A stretch of DNA of 64,000 nt from Arthrobotrys musiformis (taxonomy: Eukaryota; Ascomycota; Orbiliomycetes; Orbiliales; Orbiliaceae), in contig JAVHJL010000004.1 of NCBI GenBank assembly GCA_036971715.1, positions 2,294,001-2,358,000 of the forward strand, given 5' to 3'. Of this stretch, positions 46,983 to 58,561 are shown piece after piece; the first letter of the stretch is position 1; the number at the start of each line of letters is the position of its first letter. The notes under the pieces were generated by a model. The model worked only from the letters and a program-made list of their open reading frames with translations. It did no database searches and had not been told where the DNA came from. The position numbers were made by a program, and so were the translations under genes.

Positions 46983-48682
46983 ATGGCACCTCACAAAACC
47001 TCCCCGGATGATGATGGTGACGATAGCATGCAAGATGTCGACGCCATGCAGGTCGACTCTGTCGATGCCGACCAAAAAACCGCTATCAAGGACGAGCTAG
47101 AACACATGTTCGATGACGATCTCGATGACGAGTCCATGGTTGACGCCTCAAATACATATAAGGCCGGGAGCGGGAAAGCTAGTACGACGGTGATGTATGT
47201 GCAGGAGTTGGCCTCGTAGCTTTCCTTGCGAGCTAACTCTCCTCTTCTGAAAGCTCTGATATCCTCTCCGCCAGCCCCTCCGATCCCGAGGTTATGCTGC
47301 AGTTCTACTCAAGGTTATTCCCCTGGCGACAACTGTTCCGTTGGCTCAACCACTCCGAGCTCCCTTCGACCGATTTTGCCAATCGCGAGTTTGCATTCAC
47401 TTTGCACAATGAGGCCTATCTGAGATACCAGTGCTACCCGACTTTTGAGACACTGCGTCGTGATGTCCTCAAGCTAAACCCTTCGCGATTCGAAATCGGC
47501 CCTGTCTATTCTGCGAGACCAAGAGATAGAAAACAATTACCGAAGGGTTCGTTCAAGCCAATTGAAAAGGAATTAGTCTTCGATATCGATTTGACAGACT
47601 ACGATGAGATTCGGACATGTTGCTCTAAAACAAAAATCTGTATTAAATGCTGGCAGTTTGTGACCATGGCAATCAAGGTGGTCGATATCGCTTTGAGAGA
47701 TGATTTTGGGTTCCAGCATATCATGTGGGTGTACTCTGGGAGGAGAGGCGCACACGCATGGGTTTGCGACAAGAAAGCTCGGAAACTTGATGATGGGAAA
47801 AGGAGAGCCATTGCCGCATACTTCGAGGTTGTAAAAGGCGGTAGCCAAAGCGGGAAGAAGGTGAATTTAGACAGGCCACTTCACCCCCATATTAGGTGCG
47901 GAAAATCTAACCATCGGGGCTTTTACTGGAATTGATTTCCTAGCTAACAACTATTCATGACGTGTCCACAGGCGAAGCTACGACATCCTCAAAGATGATT
48001 TCAAAATAAATATCCTTGAAAACCAAGACCCATTTCAAACCGAGAGGCAGGCCGAGAGGCTTCTACAACTTCTTCCAGACCGCCAGCTCAACGAAGCACT
48101 TCGTGAAAAATGGGATTCGACAATTGAACGGCCAAGCAGTGACAAATGGAAAGACATCGATGCACTAGCTAGTTCGGGCGCTTCTAAGGTCAGCCGGTTT
48201 CTTTCATCGGAATATGAGCTGTATGTTGACTTTTTTCCATCCAGACCATCATCCCAAAGGTGCTGCTTGAGCACAAACAGGATATCATCCTCGAGTACAC
48301 GTATCCACGTCTCGACGCAGAAGTATCGAAACACCTAAACCATTTACTCAAGTCGCCTTTCGTAGTGCATCCCGGCACCGGGAAAGTTTGTGTCCCAATC
48401 GACATATCTAAACTTGAGGAATTCAACCCGGACGATGTTCCCACGGTAATGCAACTCCTCAAGGAGATTGACCAGTGGGCAAATATCGCGAAGAAGGAAG
48501 AAGATGGGGATAATTCGACACCTAAGGTTTCTGATATCGACAAGACTAGCTTGAAACCCTACCACGATCTTTTCTCAAGATTTGTGCAAAAGTTGTTGAA
48601 TGCGGAAAAGTCTACCTTTGCAGAAAAAGCTGGCGCCACAGAAAAATCTGTCAAAATAAAAACGGAAGGGGTAGATTTTTAA
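46983..48682 (+). CDS. pri1: DNA primase small catalytic subunit Pri1
   Basis: Four exons: 46983-47189, 47291-47895, 47972-48188 and 48245-48682, 488 aa. The acidic N-terminal 65 residues are an extension. The primase core follows: VMLQFYSRLFPWRQLFRWLN, REFAFTLHNEAYLRYQ, catalytic carboxylates in ELVFDIDLTDYD, a zinc site in CCSKTKICIKCW, FGFQHIMWVYSGRRGAHAWV and LDRPLHPHIRRSYDILKDDF. Near the C-terminus are YTYPRLDAEVSKHLNHLLKS and PFVVHPGTGKVCVPID. It makes RNA primers in the polymerase alpha-primase complex. The first intron has a weak donor (GTGATG) set by the known VMLQFYS junction. Its 3' end is only 51 bp from trm10's. Confidence 0.95.
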
Positions 48683-48733
48683 ATTGGGGTCAATCTTAAT
48701 TTCGAGCATACGTCTGAGAAGATGCTGCTTGGT

Positions 48734-49891
48734 TTAAGTTTCTATACAGTCCTCTTTATTGTCTGTATTTTCTCCGTCATCGTCAGTCTCGCTGTCATCA
48801 TCCAAATTCGCCAACTGATTAAGATCAACATTATCATCGTCATCTTGTTCACTAAACAAATCGCTGCCTGAGGCCCCGTTCTCCTCTTCGCCGTTTTCCG
48901 CGTGGGCCTCTCTATCTCCAGATAGATCCTTCTTCTTTTTCCTCGTCGGAATAACGGCTTCAAAGGCGGCTTTCCAATCCTTCAGTTCCAGCCATCTCAA
49001 CATAATCTCCACAACTTGGTTTGTTGTCAATGTAACTCTTCCCGTCATTTTGATATATTCACCTATCGGAAGCTTTGCAGTTTGGAGTCCTTGGCCGACG
49101 GCTTTATTGAAGCAAAGCCCCTTGTACCTGTTTTTATCCACTATCCCGCCAACGATATAGGTTTTCCCTTCTTCTAAAGTTTCCAGTGTATCGTCCGAAT
49201 CTGAGGAAAGGTATACAATGTTTCTTGCTTGGACATCATCTCGTACGATCTCATAGTCTGAGTCGGTTATATGGATTTTGCGCCAGGATTTCCATTTATC
49301 GCCGTGCATAAGGTGAAGGTGAGAACGAAGCCTTTTGTCGACACATGTGAGCCACAAATCCATGGAAAACCTTGCGATTCTGTTGTCACTGTAGCATCTC
49401 GAAACCTGCGCCCCGAGCGATGCAACCTCTTTGTCCATCATATAATCGTCGAAGGAGCAATCTACGATGCACCTTATGGCAAGCCGTTTAGATTTACGTT
49501 CAAGTTTTCGGTTGTTCTTGCGTTTCTTCCAAGGTTTTGAGCCGTCTTCAGGATTCTCGATTCGAGGGTTGGTTTTGGCGGCATCACGCTCTTCACGTTG
49601 GCGGACTCTTTTCGCTGCCATTTTTTCCCGACGGAGGGCCCGTCGAGATTCCCGCGACTCTTCCCATTTCTGCTTTTTGAGGAGCTTCTTTTGCTGGTTT
49701 TTAGATAAAGGGGCGGTTGTAGGGTCGGCTCCGAGAGTGTTTGTGGGTGATCCCACGGTTTTGCTGGGCACTTCAGACAGTCCTGCCAATAGCGCTACAG
49801 GCGGAGAGTTGGGGCGTTTCCTCTTCCTGTCATTGTTTGTGCCCTCGCCCCCCTGGATGAGATCTTCTGTAAAGGACTCGATGTTTGCCAT
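48734..49891 (-). CDS. trm10: tRNA (guanine-9 N1)-methyltransferase Trm10
   Basis: Single exon, 385 aa. The start MANIESFTEDLIQGGEGTNN at 49891 is the first ATG of the open frame. The frame runs further upstream but without an ATG. Residues about 55-125 are a highly basic helix region (SKNQQKKLLKKQKWEES, RRALRREKMAAKRVRQRE). The SPOUT domain follows, with CIVDCSFDDYMMDKEV, YLSSDSDDTLETLE, IVGGIVDKNRYKGLC and LPIGEYIKMTGRVTLTTNQV. The Asp in GGIVDKN is the catalytic residue known in the family. It ends in long acidic runs (DDDSETDDDGENTDN). It methylates G9 of several tRNAs using SAM. Confidence 0.95.
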   Translation of the reverse strand: MANIESFTEDLIQGGEGTNNDRKRKRPNSPPVALLAGLSEVPSKTVGSPTNTLGADPTTAPLSKNQQKKLLKKQKWEESRESRRALRREKMAAKRVRQREERDAAKTNPRIENPEDGSKPWKKRKNNRKLERKSKRLAIRCIVDCSFDDYMMDKEVASLGAQVSRCYSDNRIARFSMDLWLTCVDKRLRSHLHLMHGDKWKSWRKIHITDSDYEIVRDDVQARNIVYLSSDSDDTLETLEEGKTYIVGGIVDKNRYKGLCFNKAVGQGLQTAKLPIGEYIKMTGRVTLTTNQVVEIMLRWLELKDWKAAFEAVIPTRKKKKDLSGDREAHAENGEEENGASGSDLFSEQDDDDNVDLNQLANLDDDSETDDDGENTDNKEDCIET

Positions 49892-50430
49892 GGTAAAGAA
49901 GCCGGAAGAATTCGTCGTCGACAAAGAGTGGTCAAGTTGCTGTGTAGCTGTGGGCACCTCGGGCGCAGTGCAATGTAATCGTGAGTAGACCAGATCGGAA
50001 AAAATTAGGCGCTGGGAGGCGAACAAAATCTGGAGCGATCCGCAACAGTTCCAACACAGCGCCCCTCCCCCAGCTTCCTTGATGAATTAAACCCCATGCC
50101 CCTGAATTCGAATTACCTAATATAGGTATCTACAATTGTACAATAATCTCCAACGGGCGCCCAGCTTGATTCTAGGGCCCTCTTCAGGCTTTCAGGCCTC
50201 AGACTTGCAAGAGAGAGAGAAAACACACCGAAGAGAACGAAAATACTTTTAAAATTCGACTTAGGAACAACCCTCAAACCACCTAACTCCCCAAATAAAT
50301 CGATTAAACAAAACCGAGGAAAGCCCCCCCCGCGTGAGACTAGCAGCTTTCGTTGATGACCGGTAGCTGCTACGACCCATAGAAACCCTTACGCTCAACC
50401 AACCGAGTTCAAAGGTAATAGCAACCAAAG
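49892..50430. other. Intergenic between trm10 and GT17 gene
   Basis: trm10 upstream region and GT17 3' flank, both on the minus strand. No feature recognised. Confidence 0.5.
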
Positions 50431-51593
50431 TTAAGCTGTGAGAGGCTTTGATGGCGAATCTTGTCTTATACAACCCCCGGGCAAGAGGTATGGCCACTGC
50501 TGCCGCCCGTCAACGGCGGCCTTGGGTATCATAGTCATGTCATAAGACTTCTCCAACTTGCCTAGCTCCTTCGCTAGGTCACTAAACGTGAAAACTTCGG
50601 GAAGCATCTGCTCTACATCTGAACCTTCACAAATAGCCTTCTGGATGTTCTTAGGGTCGAGAACGGATTTGGTTGCCCGATCGGCATGTGAGTACGCCTG
50701 CATCTTAAATTGAAAGTCCTGTATGCTGCGTAAGCACCAACTACAATGCACACCAGAATTTGCCAACAGAACGTCACCCATGCGCCGATGGTCGTATTCA
50801 AGGTCTCCGTCAGCCCCGATCTGGCCGGCCATTGCGCGCCATTGCGACCTAGGCGCTGGGAACTCGAAGGAATACATATAGGACCTCATCTCGAGATGTA
50901 GGTATTGCGGGTATCCCTCACATGCCTTAAGTAGCTCAACAGTATCTCGGTTAGGAATCTCATCGACGTCGGATATTATTATTAGGTCTGACTCTTCCAG
51001 CTTTAACGTCTTAATTATTTCGGTGGCATGGTCACGGGACTTTTTTTCATTGTCAAATGGATCGTTGGGGTTTTCAACAAGGGTTGTGGTCTCCTCGTAT
51101 AGGATCTTGCTCTCCGCGAAATCGAATCGATGACGATTGGCTGCGAATGTCAGGGATTTGAGGTCCCCTACGGCGGTTATCAGTCGGGGGCAGAAAAAGA
51201 CCGCAAGGAAAAGTTCGACCTACCAGTAAAGGTCCGGTTCCCTTCTATCACAATGAACGTGTCTACGACATCCCAAAGTTCCTGTAGACGAATGATTGCA
51301 AGATCAAGCTCGACGCTGAACATTAAAACATCAATGACTTTCCTCTTGCGTCGCTTGTCATTGGATTTCGATTTGTATGGCCTCCACCCGTGTAAAGAAC
51401 ATGAGGTTTGTATGTCGTTCGGGTCGAATTTGTAGTGGACAATTCTTTCGAATGGTTGAGGGGGCGTATCCCAAAGGGGTCTGAATATGTAGCCAGCATC
51501 GCGAACAATCGTTGGCCGAAGGCTGCGGACCACCAAGGCAACCCAGACCAATGCCAAAAGCGACAGAACTATCCACCTTAGTTGGGACCGCAT
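50431..51593 (-). CDS. GT17-family N-acetylglucosaminyltransferase-like type II membrane protein
   Basis: Two exons: 51593-51224 and 51167-50431, 368 aa. There is an N-terminal membrane anchor at about residues 6-24 (RWIVLSLLALVWVALVV), then a luminal domain with RKVIDVLMFSVELDLAIIRL, ELWDVVDTFIVIEGNRTFTG, the DxD-type SDVDEIPNRDTVELL, YLHLEMRSYMYSFEF, and WPYLLPGGCIRQ at the end. These are the motifs of GT17, whose animal member is beta-1,4-mannosyl-glycoprotein 4-beta-N-acetylglucosaminyltransferase (GnT-III). Fungal members are common but their acceptor is not established, so the exact reaction is not claimed. It probably acts in the Golgi. Confidence 0.88.
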
Positions 51594-51964
51594 AGGAATA
51601 AGGGGGCCAACAAGCAGCGCGGGATGTAGGTGTTGGATGTTGTCGACGAATGTTGGTTGATTTCATCATCCCCTTTTGTAAATAGCCAAGCTGTTTTGTG
51701 GCCAGGGTTCGTGTTACCCACATGCAGCTAGCCTAGTGTAGAATTGAGCCTCCTCCGTTTTTGCCATTTTGCATGCGCAGCGCACTCCTCGTTATACTGG
51801 GTAGCCAACTATAACTGTCGTCCATTTCTATCCTATCTACTTCGTAATCGAGGATGCGGTACAAGCTGGAGCTCGAAAAACTGGTTACTCCGTTGACCCC
51901 TAATCGGCCGTCCATAGCTATTGGAGCTGACCTTATTAGCAAATTTTCTTTTCTCTCTCTTTTT

Positions 51965-51969
<5 letters not shown>

Positions 51970-51996
<27 letters not shown>
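51970..51996. repeat. Poly-A tract, 27 bases
   Basis: An A run following CTTTTTTCTTT, in the GT17 upstream region. No flanking duplication seen. Confidence 0.9.
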
Positions 51997-52607
51997 CGTG
52001 TATGCGTCGACTCGGCTCAACTCATATCTATCAAGATATATATCTCGGAGACACAATATTAATCAGCTCAAGCTAGCAGGCTCCAGTTGGATGCGGCCTT
52101 GTGAATCCTAGGCTTACAGATATATCACTTACCTTACACATATATAGACTTGGCTATATACTTCACTCTCGATATTGGTGCTGTACCACGCGGATCCATA
52201 TTACCGTCAACGTTAGTTGGCATGCATTGATTCACAGTCGTCTATGATAATACAATGCAACAAATCCAACGCACTCGGGGCTTGTCCATACGTCGATTCG
52301 GATCGTCCTTCGGCCCTGAACAAAGAACGAGACGTGAAGCCTACCTTCTCCCAGAAAGTATGACAGTATGAGAGAGAGTATGTATTTAATTGGTGGAATG
52401 AAAGAGAGAGCCGTCCGGCATATCCATTCGCCCGCAGCTGATGGTCTATTGCCAAGACGAGGTGTGAAGAGGATGTATTAATACTCGCATCCATCCCCCG
52501 CAAAGCCTCGAAGTTGAACCCGAAGCTGTACCCGTGATTTTAAACACCAATAATTCTAGGCTGTGATATGCGTAGAGCTATATGCCTAAATACGTTCCCG
52601 GTCGCAC

Positions 52608-52614
52608 TTTAGCC
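52608..52614 (-). promoter_or_regulatory. XlnR/Xyr1-type motif GGCTAAA
   Basis: Reads TTTAGCC on the plus strand. It is 935 bp upstream of the glucuronoyl esterase start and forms a cluster with the two copies at 52838-52858. Confidence 0.35.
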
Positions 52615-52836
52615 TTTGGCAATTGCATACCGCCCAACAAAACTTGATTCAAAGGAACCCCTTCCGGGTGGTATCTGGCTTATCCTTGGGGATTGTGGTC
52701 CAAACGACATTGAAGAGAGGAATATTCGGAAATTCCCACAGCCATCCCCGAAAGATCCACCCCTCCTACCGACTGAAAAACGTGCTCGTAACCATGTATT
52801 CTGCTAGGATATTCCTTTCTGAGAACAACATGCTGT

Positions 52837-52859
52837 AGGCTAAATTCGAGATTTAGCCT
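52837..52859. promoter_or_regulatory. Perfect inverted repeat of GGCTAAA (XlnR/Xyr1-type)
   Basis: AGGCTAAAT and ATTTAGCCT form 9-bp arms around a TCGAG spacer, about 690 bp upstream of the glucuronoyl esterase ATG. GGCTAAA is the binding consensus of the xylanase regulator XlnR in Aspergillus, and Xyr1 in Trichoderma prefers inverted pairs. Regulation here is inference. Confidence 0.45.
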
Positions 52860-53423
52860 GCGCACTCCGGTGCTAAATTGCAACAAGCATGTAACATCCC
52901 GATGCTCGAGGATCTAAACCTTAGATCGAAGGTATTATATTTTAAAGTGGGGAACATTCTAAAAAAACCTACTGTCACGTTTTATCATCTTATGCACCGA
53001 ACTTGAGATCGGCTTCGGAATCACTGGCCATTTTCAACCTCTCAATAATCCAACACAGGGTTGCCCTATTCTGCGTTGCTTGGCATATGCAGGCCAATTT
53101 ATAGGAGCACGGCCTTGATTTAGTATATTGGCAGCTAGAGTTACATTATTCATTCTACAGAATCTGTGATTTCGGCCCATCGTCCCGCAATGTAGAGATT
53201 CATCTCAAATCCGGAGTCGAGCCAACTCCTCGTGGCATACAATTATGGAGGTCGCCAAACACGGCGCCATGGCTCCTGTAACTGTTGCTTTTGAAATCGA
53301 CGGCGAACCGGGCCTCAAAACGAGGTATTTCGATTCAAAATTCTCGAATAGGAATAATTCGGCATACGGTTATGCTACTGTCGGACAATCCTGGTTTGTG
53401 GGCTTGGACAGTGCTTCCGCGAT

Positions 53424-53430
53424 TATAAAA
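53424..53430 (+). promoter_or_regulatory. TATA box TATAAAA
   Basis: 119 bp before the glucuronoyl esterase start codon, in the context GCGATTATAAAATGATCC. Confidence 0.45.
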
Positions 53431-53548
53431 TGATCCACGACCCCAATGATACTATTGTCGACATGCGGAAATTCGTCAACAGCACATAATTCTCGTAGAA
53501 ACACGAGGAGCAACATATATCAATCCATAAGATTACCTAGGATCAATC

Positions 53549-55353
53549 ATGGCTGTAAAGCTGGCTACTTTGCTCTTTTTGCTTGGTGCAAACACAGCCC
53601 TTGCACAGTCTCCATTATGGGGGCAATGTAGGCTAGACACCCGTCTATCTAACTTCCAGCTTAGCCTGCCTCTGACTAACTCGATATAAATTTAAGGTGG
53701 AGGCATTGGATGGGCAGGGGCTACGACTTGCGCATCAGGGTGAGCCAAATGCCCAGTTCTCCTAGCAGTACTCTAACTGCTTGCTAACTTCTATATTAGG
53801 AGCACATGTGTCTTCCTGAACGCATACTATAGTCAGTGTCAACCTAGTTCACAGTAAGCTCTAACGTCGAACGTTTAAAATATTGTTGTAGTGAATAGAC
53901 TAACTTGCTATACGGTAGGGTCACTACTACTAGTTCGACGACTACCACCCGTGCGACCACGGCGTCGACTACTGCCGTGACAACGACAGCAATCACCACT
54001 ACGGCTTCTACCACTACTCCTGGCGGTACGGACCCTACTTGCGCAGCAATAGGCAGTATTTCCCTTGTGTCAAACTCCAAACTTCCAGACCCATTTACAT
54101 TCGCAAATGGCCAAAAGGTCACCACAAAGGCTCAATTCAAGTGCCGCCAGGCTGAAATATCCGCGGCAATGCAACAATATGAGTTGGGAACAAAGCCCGG
54201 GAAACCACAATCTTTGACTGCTTCGTGGAGTGGAAGTACCCTTACCATAAATGTATCTGATCAGGGAAAATCCATTTCTTTCTCCGTCACAGTTACTGCG
54301 CCATCTGGCGGAAGAGCGCCCTATCCAGCTATCATCGGTTAGTAAATAGAACACATAAGCGTACCAATTACGACGCTTAGCTAATTATGTCTTGTCTCCC
54401 CCCGAAACAGGATACGACGGTGGCTCGATTCCAATACCCGCCGGTGTTGCTAAAATCTCCTTTAGTATTTCTGATATTGCAGCCCAGGCTAACACTGGAT
54501 CCAGGTAAGGCGATATCGGTTGGATATCAACCTACCCTAGCAAATTTGTGTTAACTGATCCATCTATGACAGGGGCCAAGGAAAATTCTACAACCTTTAT
54601 GGGAGTGGCCATTCAGCCGGTGCGCTTACGGCTTGGGCATGGGGCGTCAGCCGAATTATTGATGCAATAGAAATCACACCAGCTACTAATATCAACCCCG
54701 CGAGAATCGGCGTTACCGGATGTTCTAGAAATGGCAAAGGGGCTTTCGTTGCTGGGGCTCTTGATGATCGCGTTGCCTTGACCCTCCCACAAGAGTCAGG
54801 ATCAGGTGGATCTGCTTGCTGGAGACTTTCGGACTACCAGAAGAGCCAGGGACAAAATGTCCAAACTGCCTCCCAAATCATTACGGAGAACGTCTGGTTC
54901 TCCACTGCGTTCAATGCAAATGTTAACCAAGTTAGCCGCCTCCCGTTTGACCACCACAGCTTGGCTGCCTTGGTGGCGCCTCGTGGGCTCTATGTCATCG
55001 AAAATACGTCGATGGTACGTATCTCGTAGCCTTCTATGGAGTTGTCGGAATTTTTTATCGTGCGCTAACAAAAATACCAGGAGTGGCTCGGTGCACTGAG
55101 CACATACGGGTGCATGAAAGCAGGATCTCTTGTCTACCAAGCCCTGGGCGTGTCTAGCAACATGGGCTATTCGCAAGTCGGACACAGCGACCACTGTGGT
55201 TTTCCTGCCGCCCAGCAAGGGTCTGAGCTCAATTCTTTCATCAACAGGTTCTTGCTCGACCAGTCAGTCACAACCAATGTCTTCCGAACTGATGGCAATT
55301 TCAATTTCAACCAGGCCAGTTGGGTTGATTGGTCTGTTCCAACCTTGACTTGA
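53549..55353 (+). CDS. Secreted 4-O-methyl-glucuronoyl methylesterase (CE15) with CBM1
   Basis: Seven exons: 53549-53627, 53697-53739, 53800-53853, 53919-54337, 54411-54504, 54573-55014 and 55081-55353, 467 aa. A signal peptide (residues 1-19, ends ALA) is followed by a CBM1 cellulose-binding module (PLWGQCGGIGWAGATTCASG, then STCVFLNAYYSQC) and a Thr/Ser linker. The CE15 domain has the nucleophile Ser281 in VTGCSRNGKGAF, Glu304 in LPQESGSGGSACWR and His415 in GHSDHCGFP. These line up with Ser278-Glu301-His411 of Trichoderma Cip2, as I recall it. The enzyme cleaves ester links between lignin alcohols and glucuronic acid of xylan. Length agrees with Cip2 (about 460 aa). Three exons of 43-79 nt encode the signal peptide and CBM. 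Confidence 0.96.
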
Positions 55354-55711
55354 CAGGGAACATAGGAAAATCGGACCCGAACTCTGTGTTTTGCATGTAG
55401 ATAGTTTATTACACTGTATGAATTGTAAATATACCTTTTTATTTTGCATTTGAGTTGGAATGAGTAATTCACGAAAACTTGAGTAGAATCCTGTGGCCAC
55501 ACTAGCGCGTGTATGGATCCCGACAGTATCTTGCCATGAAAACCGACACATATGAAATTGTATGGATGATGATTTTGTCAGGGTACGAATACAAGAGTTA
55601 GCTTAGAGGGTAAGTGTTCTTCTTCCTATTATTTTTCTTTTAGCGAAGGTTAAAGATATGACTTGTTCACAGCGAGTTGGGCTATTTCCTTGCTGAGCGT
55701 GGTGGTCGCAT
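55354..55711. other. Spacer between convergent CE15 and kgd2 genes
   Basis: 3' flanks of both genes; nothing recognised. Confidence 0.5.
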
Positions 55712-57556
55712 CTACGGCAGCAACATTCGCCTTGGATCCTCAATGTACTCTTTAATCTTGACGAGGAAAGTAACCGCTTCACGCCCGTCAAGTAGGCGGT
55801 GGTCGTATGTAAGAGCGAGGTACATCATCTATGGATTGTTAGATGCTACTCTGATTTCCATGGCAAAGGACACATACCGGCCGAATTTCAATCTTTCCGT
55901 TAACTACAACGGGGCGTTGTTTTGTTGCGTGGAGGCCTGCCTCCTTGTTAGTGTGATTCCCGCGCAACTAGAGCATAAGTGACCTACCTAAAACGGCGCT
56001 CTGTGGAAAGTTGATAATGGGAGTTCCCATTAAACTGCCGAAAACACCGCCGTTCGAGATAGTGAAGGTACCACCAGCGAGGTCCTCAAGTGTAATTTTT
56101 CCACTTCGGGCCTGGTGGTTGTATAAGTTAGTCTAGGGCCATGATACTAAGACTGTTAGAATATGCATAATATTACCTTTTCACCGAGTTCGGAGATAGC
56201 TTTATCAATGCCAACGAGATCGAGGGTTTCTGCATTCCGGATAACAGGAGTAACGAGACCTTTCTCTGTTGCAACTGCTATGCTGACATCGACATAGTCG
56301 CGGTAGACGATGGTATCTCCTCCGTTCGGGCCTTCGATGCTAGCGTTGACAACGGGTACATCTTTCATGGCGAGGATGCATGCCTTGGTGAAGAAGCTGA
56401 CAAACCCTAGCTTAACGCCGGTCTTCTCTAATACGGCGTTCTTATACAAAGAACGCATTTCCATTACGGCGGACATGTCTACTTCGTTGAATGTAGTTAG
56501 AGATGCCGCCGTATTTTGAGATTGCTTTAGTCTCTCGCCGGTTCTAAGCCTCATGCGATTCATTTTGACCTATTCAATAAGTTGGGGGGCGTTAGCCACA
56601 ACGGCCGGCGAAACAGACGCAACGGGGCAGGGCACTGACTCTCTGTTCTCCTCTGTTTCCAAATCCATCGGCTGCGGGAGCCGAAGGGGCGCTTTGTGGG
56701 GCGGGCTTCTCAACCTCCTTTGGTTTTTCCTCTACTTTCTTAGGCTCGGGTGCCCTTTCGGTGGGGTTTGGCTGCTGGGCCGTTGGCGGCGGGGCAGATG
56801 ATGCTTCCTCCTTCTTCGTTTCTTCTTTGGCTGGTTTCGGTGCTCCCTCTCCGGGTTCCAATTTTGCGAGATCTTGACCAACGGTAACAGTGGTGTCGGC
56901 TTCGACCAAGAGTTCTTTTAGAACACCAGCTTGCGGGGCATTGACGGCAACGTCGATCTGGATACACATCAGTATCAAAGGAAAGGAGTGGCGCAAGGGG
57001 CGTGTGGCACAGGCCGTACCTTGTCCGTCTCGATGGTGGCGATCTCTTCATCCTGCTCGACCTGATCACCGACCTCTATAGACCGTGAACCAGCCGTTGT
57101 TAGAACCATATGGGCACCAGGCAGCCTAAGCGTTGAGAACTCGCGAACCTTTTAACCATTGTTTTAAGGTTCCCTCCGATATAGATTCTGCCATAGGTGG
57201 GACTTTGATAGTGATAGAGTCGGCTAATGGAGTTGGTTGATTAGATATATAACTGGCGAAGAATATTATGAAGGTGTGTCGGAAAACGCGGATAGGTACC
57301 GTAAGAACGCCATTGTTGGAGAGATAGAGGGTAAGAGGCAGCGATATAAGGACTGGGAGGTGGTCAGCGGGATAGTTTAGGGGCTATGGAAGGGGGAGGG
57401 CGAGAGTTACCTGCGAGGGGTGATTCGTCTTGCGATAAGACCGGGGGCCGGAGCCTTGACGTGGAACAGCCGACAAGACGGGGTTCGTAGGTGTGGAAGA
57501 GAGGTTAGGCGATTTGGCCGCAGAGCGGTTGAGCGGAGGGCGGAGGATGAGGACAT
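55712..57556 (-). CDS. kgd2: Dihydrolipoamide succinyltransferase, E2 of 2-oxoglutarate dehydrogenase
   Basis: Nine exons: 57556-57411, 57352-57300, 57223-57149, 57075-57020, 56957-56640, 56569-56177, 56111-55988, 55936-55878 and 55828-55712, 446 aa. An Arg/Ser-rich matrix-targeting segment (about 50 residues) precedes the lipoyl domain (IKVPPMAESISEGTLKQWL; lipoylated Lys110 in ATIETDKIDVAVNAP). A Pro/Lys/Glu-rich linker with no clear E3-binding domain follows, as is usual for KGD2. The catalytic domain has MNRMRLRTGERLKQSQNTAA, ITLEDLAGGTFTISNGGVFG, QSAVLGLHATKQRPVVV and DHRLLDGREA (His418, Asp422). It transfers succinyl to CoA in the TCA cycle. Confidence 0.96.
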
Positions 57557-57832
57557 GGCTGGAAAGCGGATGGTGATCGGGTTTGAATGAGTGTCTGTCT
57601 GGATGGATGGTTGGAGTCGAGTCTTAGACTAGAAGAGGTCTGGTGTCAGTGGGGGGTACCGAAGGAAGTAAGTAGGTATGCTCGTAGGCTAGCCAAGTAA
57701 GAGAAAGGTACCTCTGTGGGCAGGGATGTGGAGGGGGGGAGGGGGGAGGTGTATAGGTAAGTAAGTATAAGGTATCAGCTGTAGCTTTGAAGGCGAGAAA
57801 ATCACAAAATGGAAGAGAGATGTTTAAATTTT

Positions 57833-57868
57833 GGTGTTGGTGTTGGTGTTGGTGTTGGTGTTGGTGGC
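57833..57868 (+). repeat. (GGTGTT)n hexanucleotide repeat
   Basis: About six units upstream of kgd2. Confidence 0.9.
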
Positions 57869-58137
57869 ATCGACGTAATTGCAATGCAATGCGATGCCAG
57901 ACGATGTGGATATACCTACTTACTGATCTAATACACGCTCAAGCACGCATGCACGGGCGATGGATATGTAGTTTACGAGATAAATGGTTGGCGGTCATTG
58001 TAATTATATCACAGCTGAGGGTTTTGATTTTCCCGGCCGGAGTAGCCGATCCGGGTCGGCAAAGGACAATGGCCGAACGGAAGCGCTTCCGTTCGGTCTC
58101 GAATCCAATTGCAGTCGATACGCATACAATGCCATAT

Positions 58138-58262
58138 AATATATATACTTACTTATATACTTATATATACTTATATACCCACATACCTACATACTTAAGT
58201 AGGTAAGTACTTAGTATATAGGTAAGTACTAAGTATATATATACTAGGTGAGTAAGTACTCC
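58138..58262. repeat. Array of TATATACTTA, TAAGTAGG and related units
   Basis: Over 120 bp of imperfect repeats of ATATACTTA, ACTTAAGTAGGTAAGTA and related motifs, the densest such tract in the window. Confidence 0.85.
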
Positions 58263-58561
58263 GTATAGGTAGTCGAGTTTGAAGGCGTGTTGGTCCCGGT
58301 GTTGGTCTTGGCAGCCATGTCTCGAGTCCGGGTATCCTCACTCGGGCGAGCCACCACCACCATCACCACCACCACCTCGACACTAGGTGAACATCTTGCG
58401 ATACAACGGCCGACGACGACGACGACCAAGACGAATTCCCCAGTGGCCTCTCGTTCACACATCGACAATACTTCTCGGTTTTTGACCTCTCCCCGACAAA
58501 AGATACCGTTTGGTCGTCCGGTCACCGTGCACCGATATCCATCCCATTGACTACTTATATA

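Larger units (their letters stand above)
51594..53548. other. 2 kb upstream region of the glucuronoyl esterase
   Basis: Holds the promoter of the GT17 gene on its left side, a 27-base A run at 51970-51996, and candidate XlnR-type motifs at 52608, 52838 and 52852. A TATA box lies near 53424. No gene seen. Confidence 0.5.

Noticed and set aside
49467..49988. 173-aa plus-strand frame
   Set aside because: Antisense shadow of trm10.
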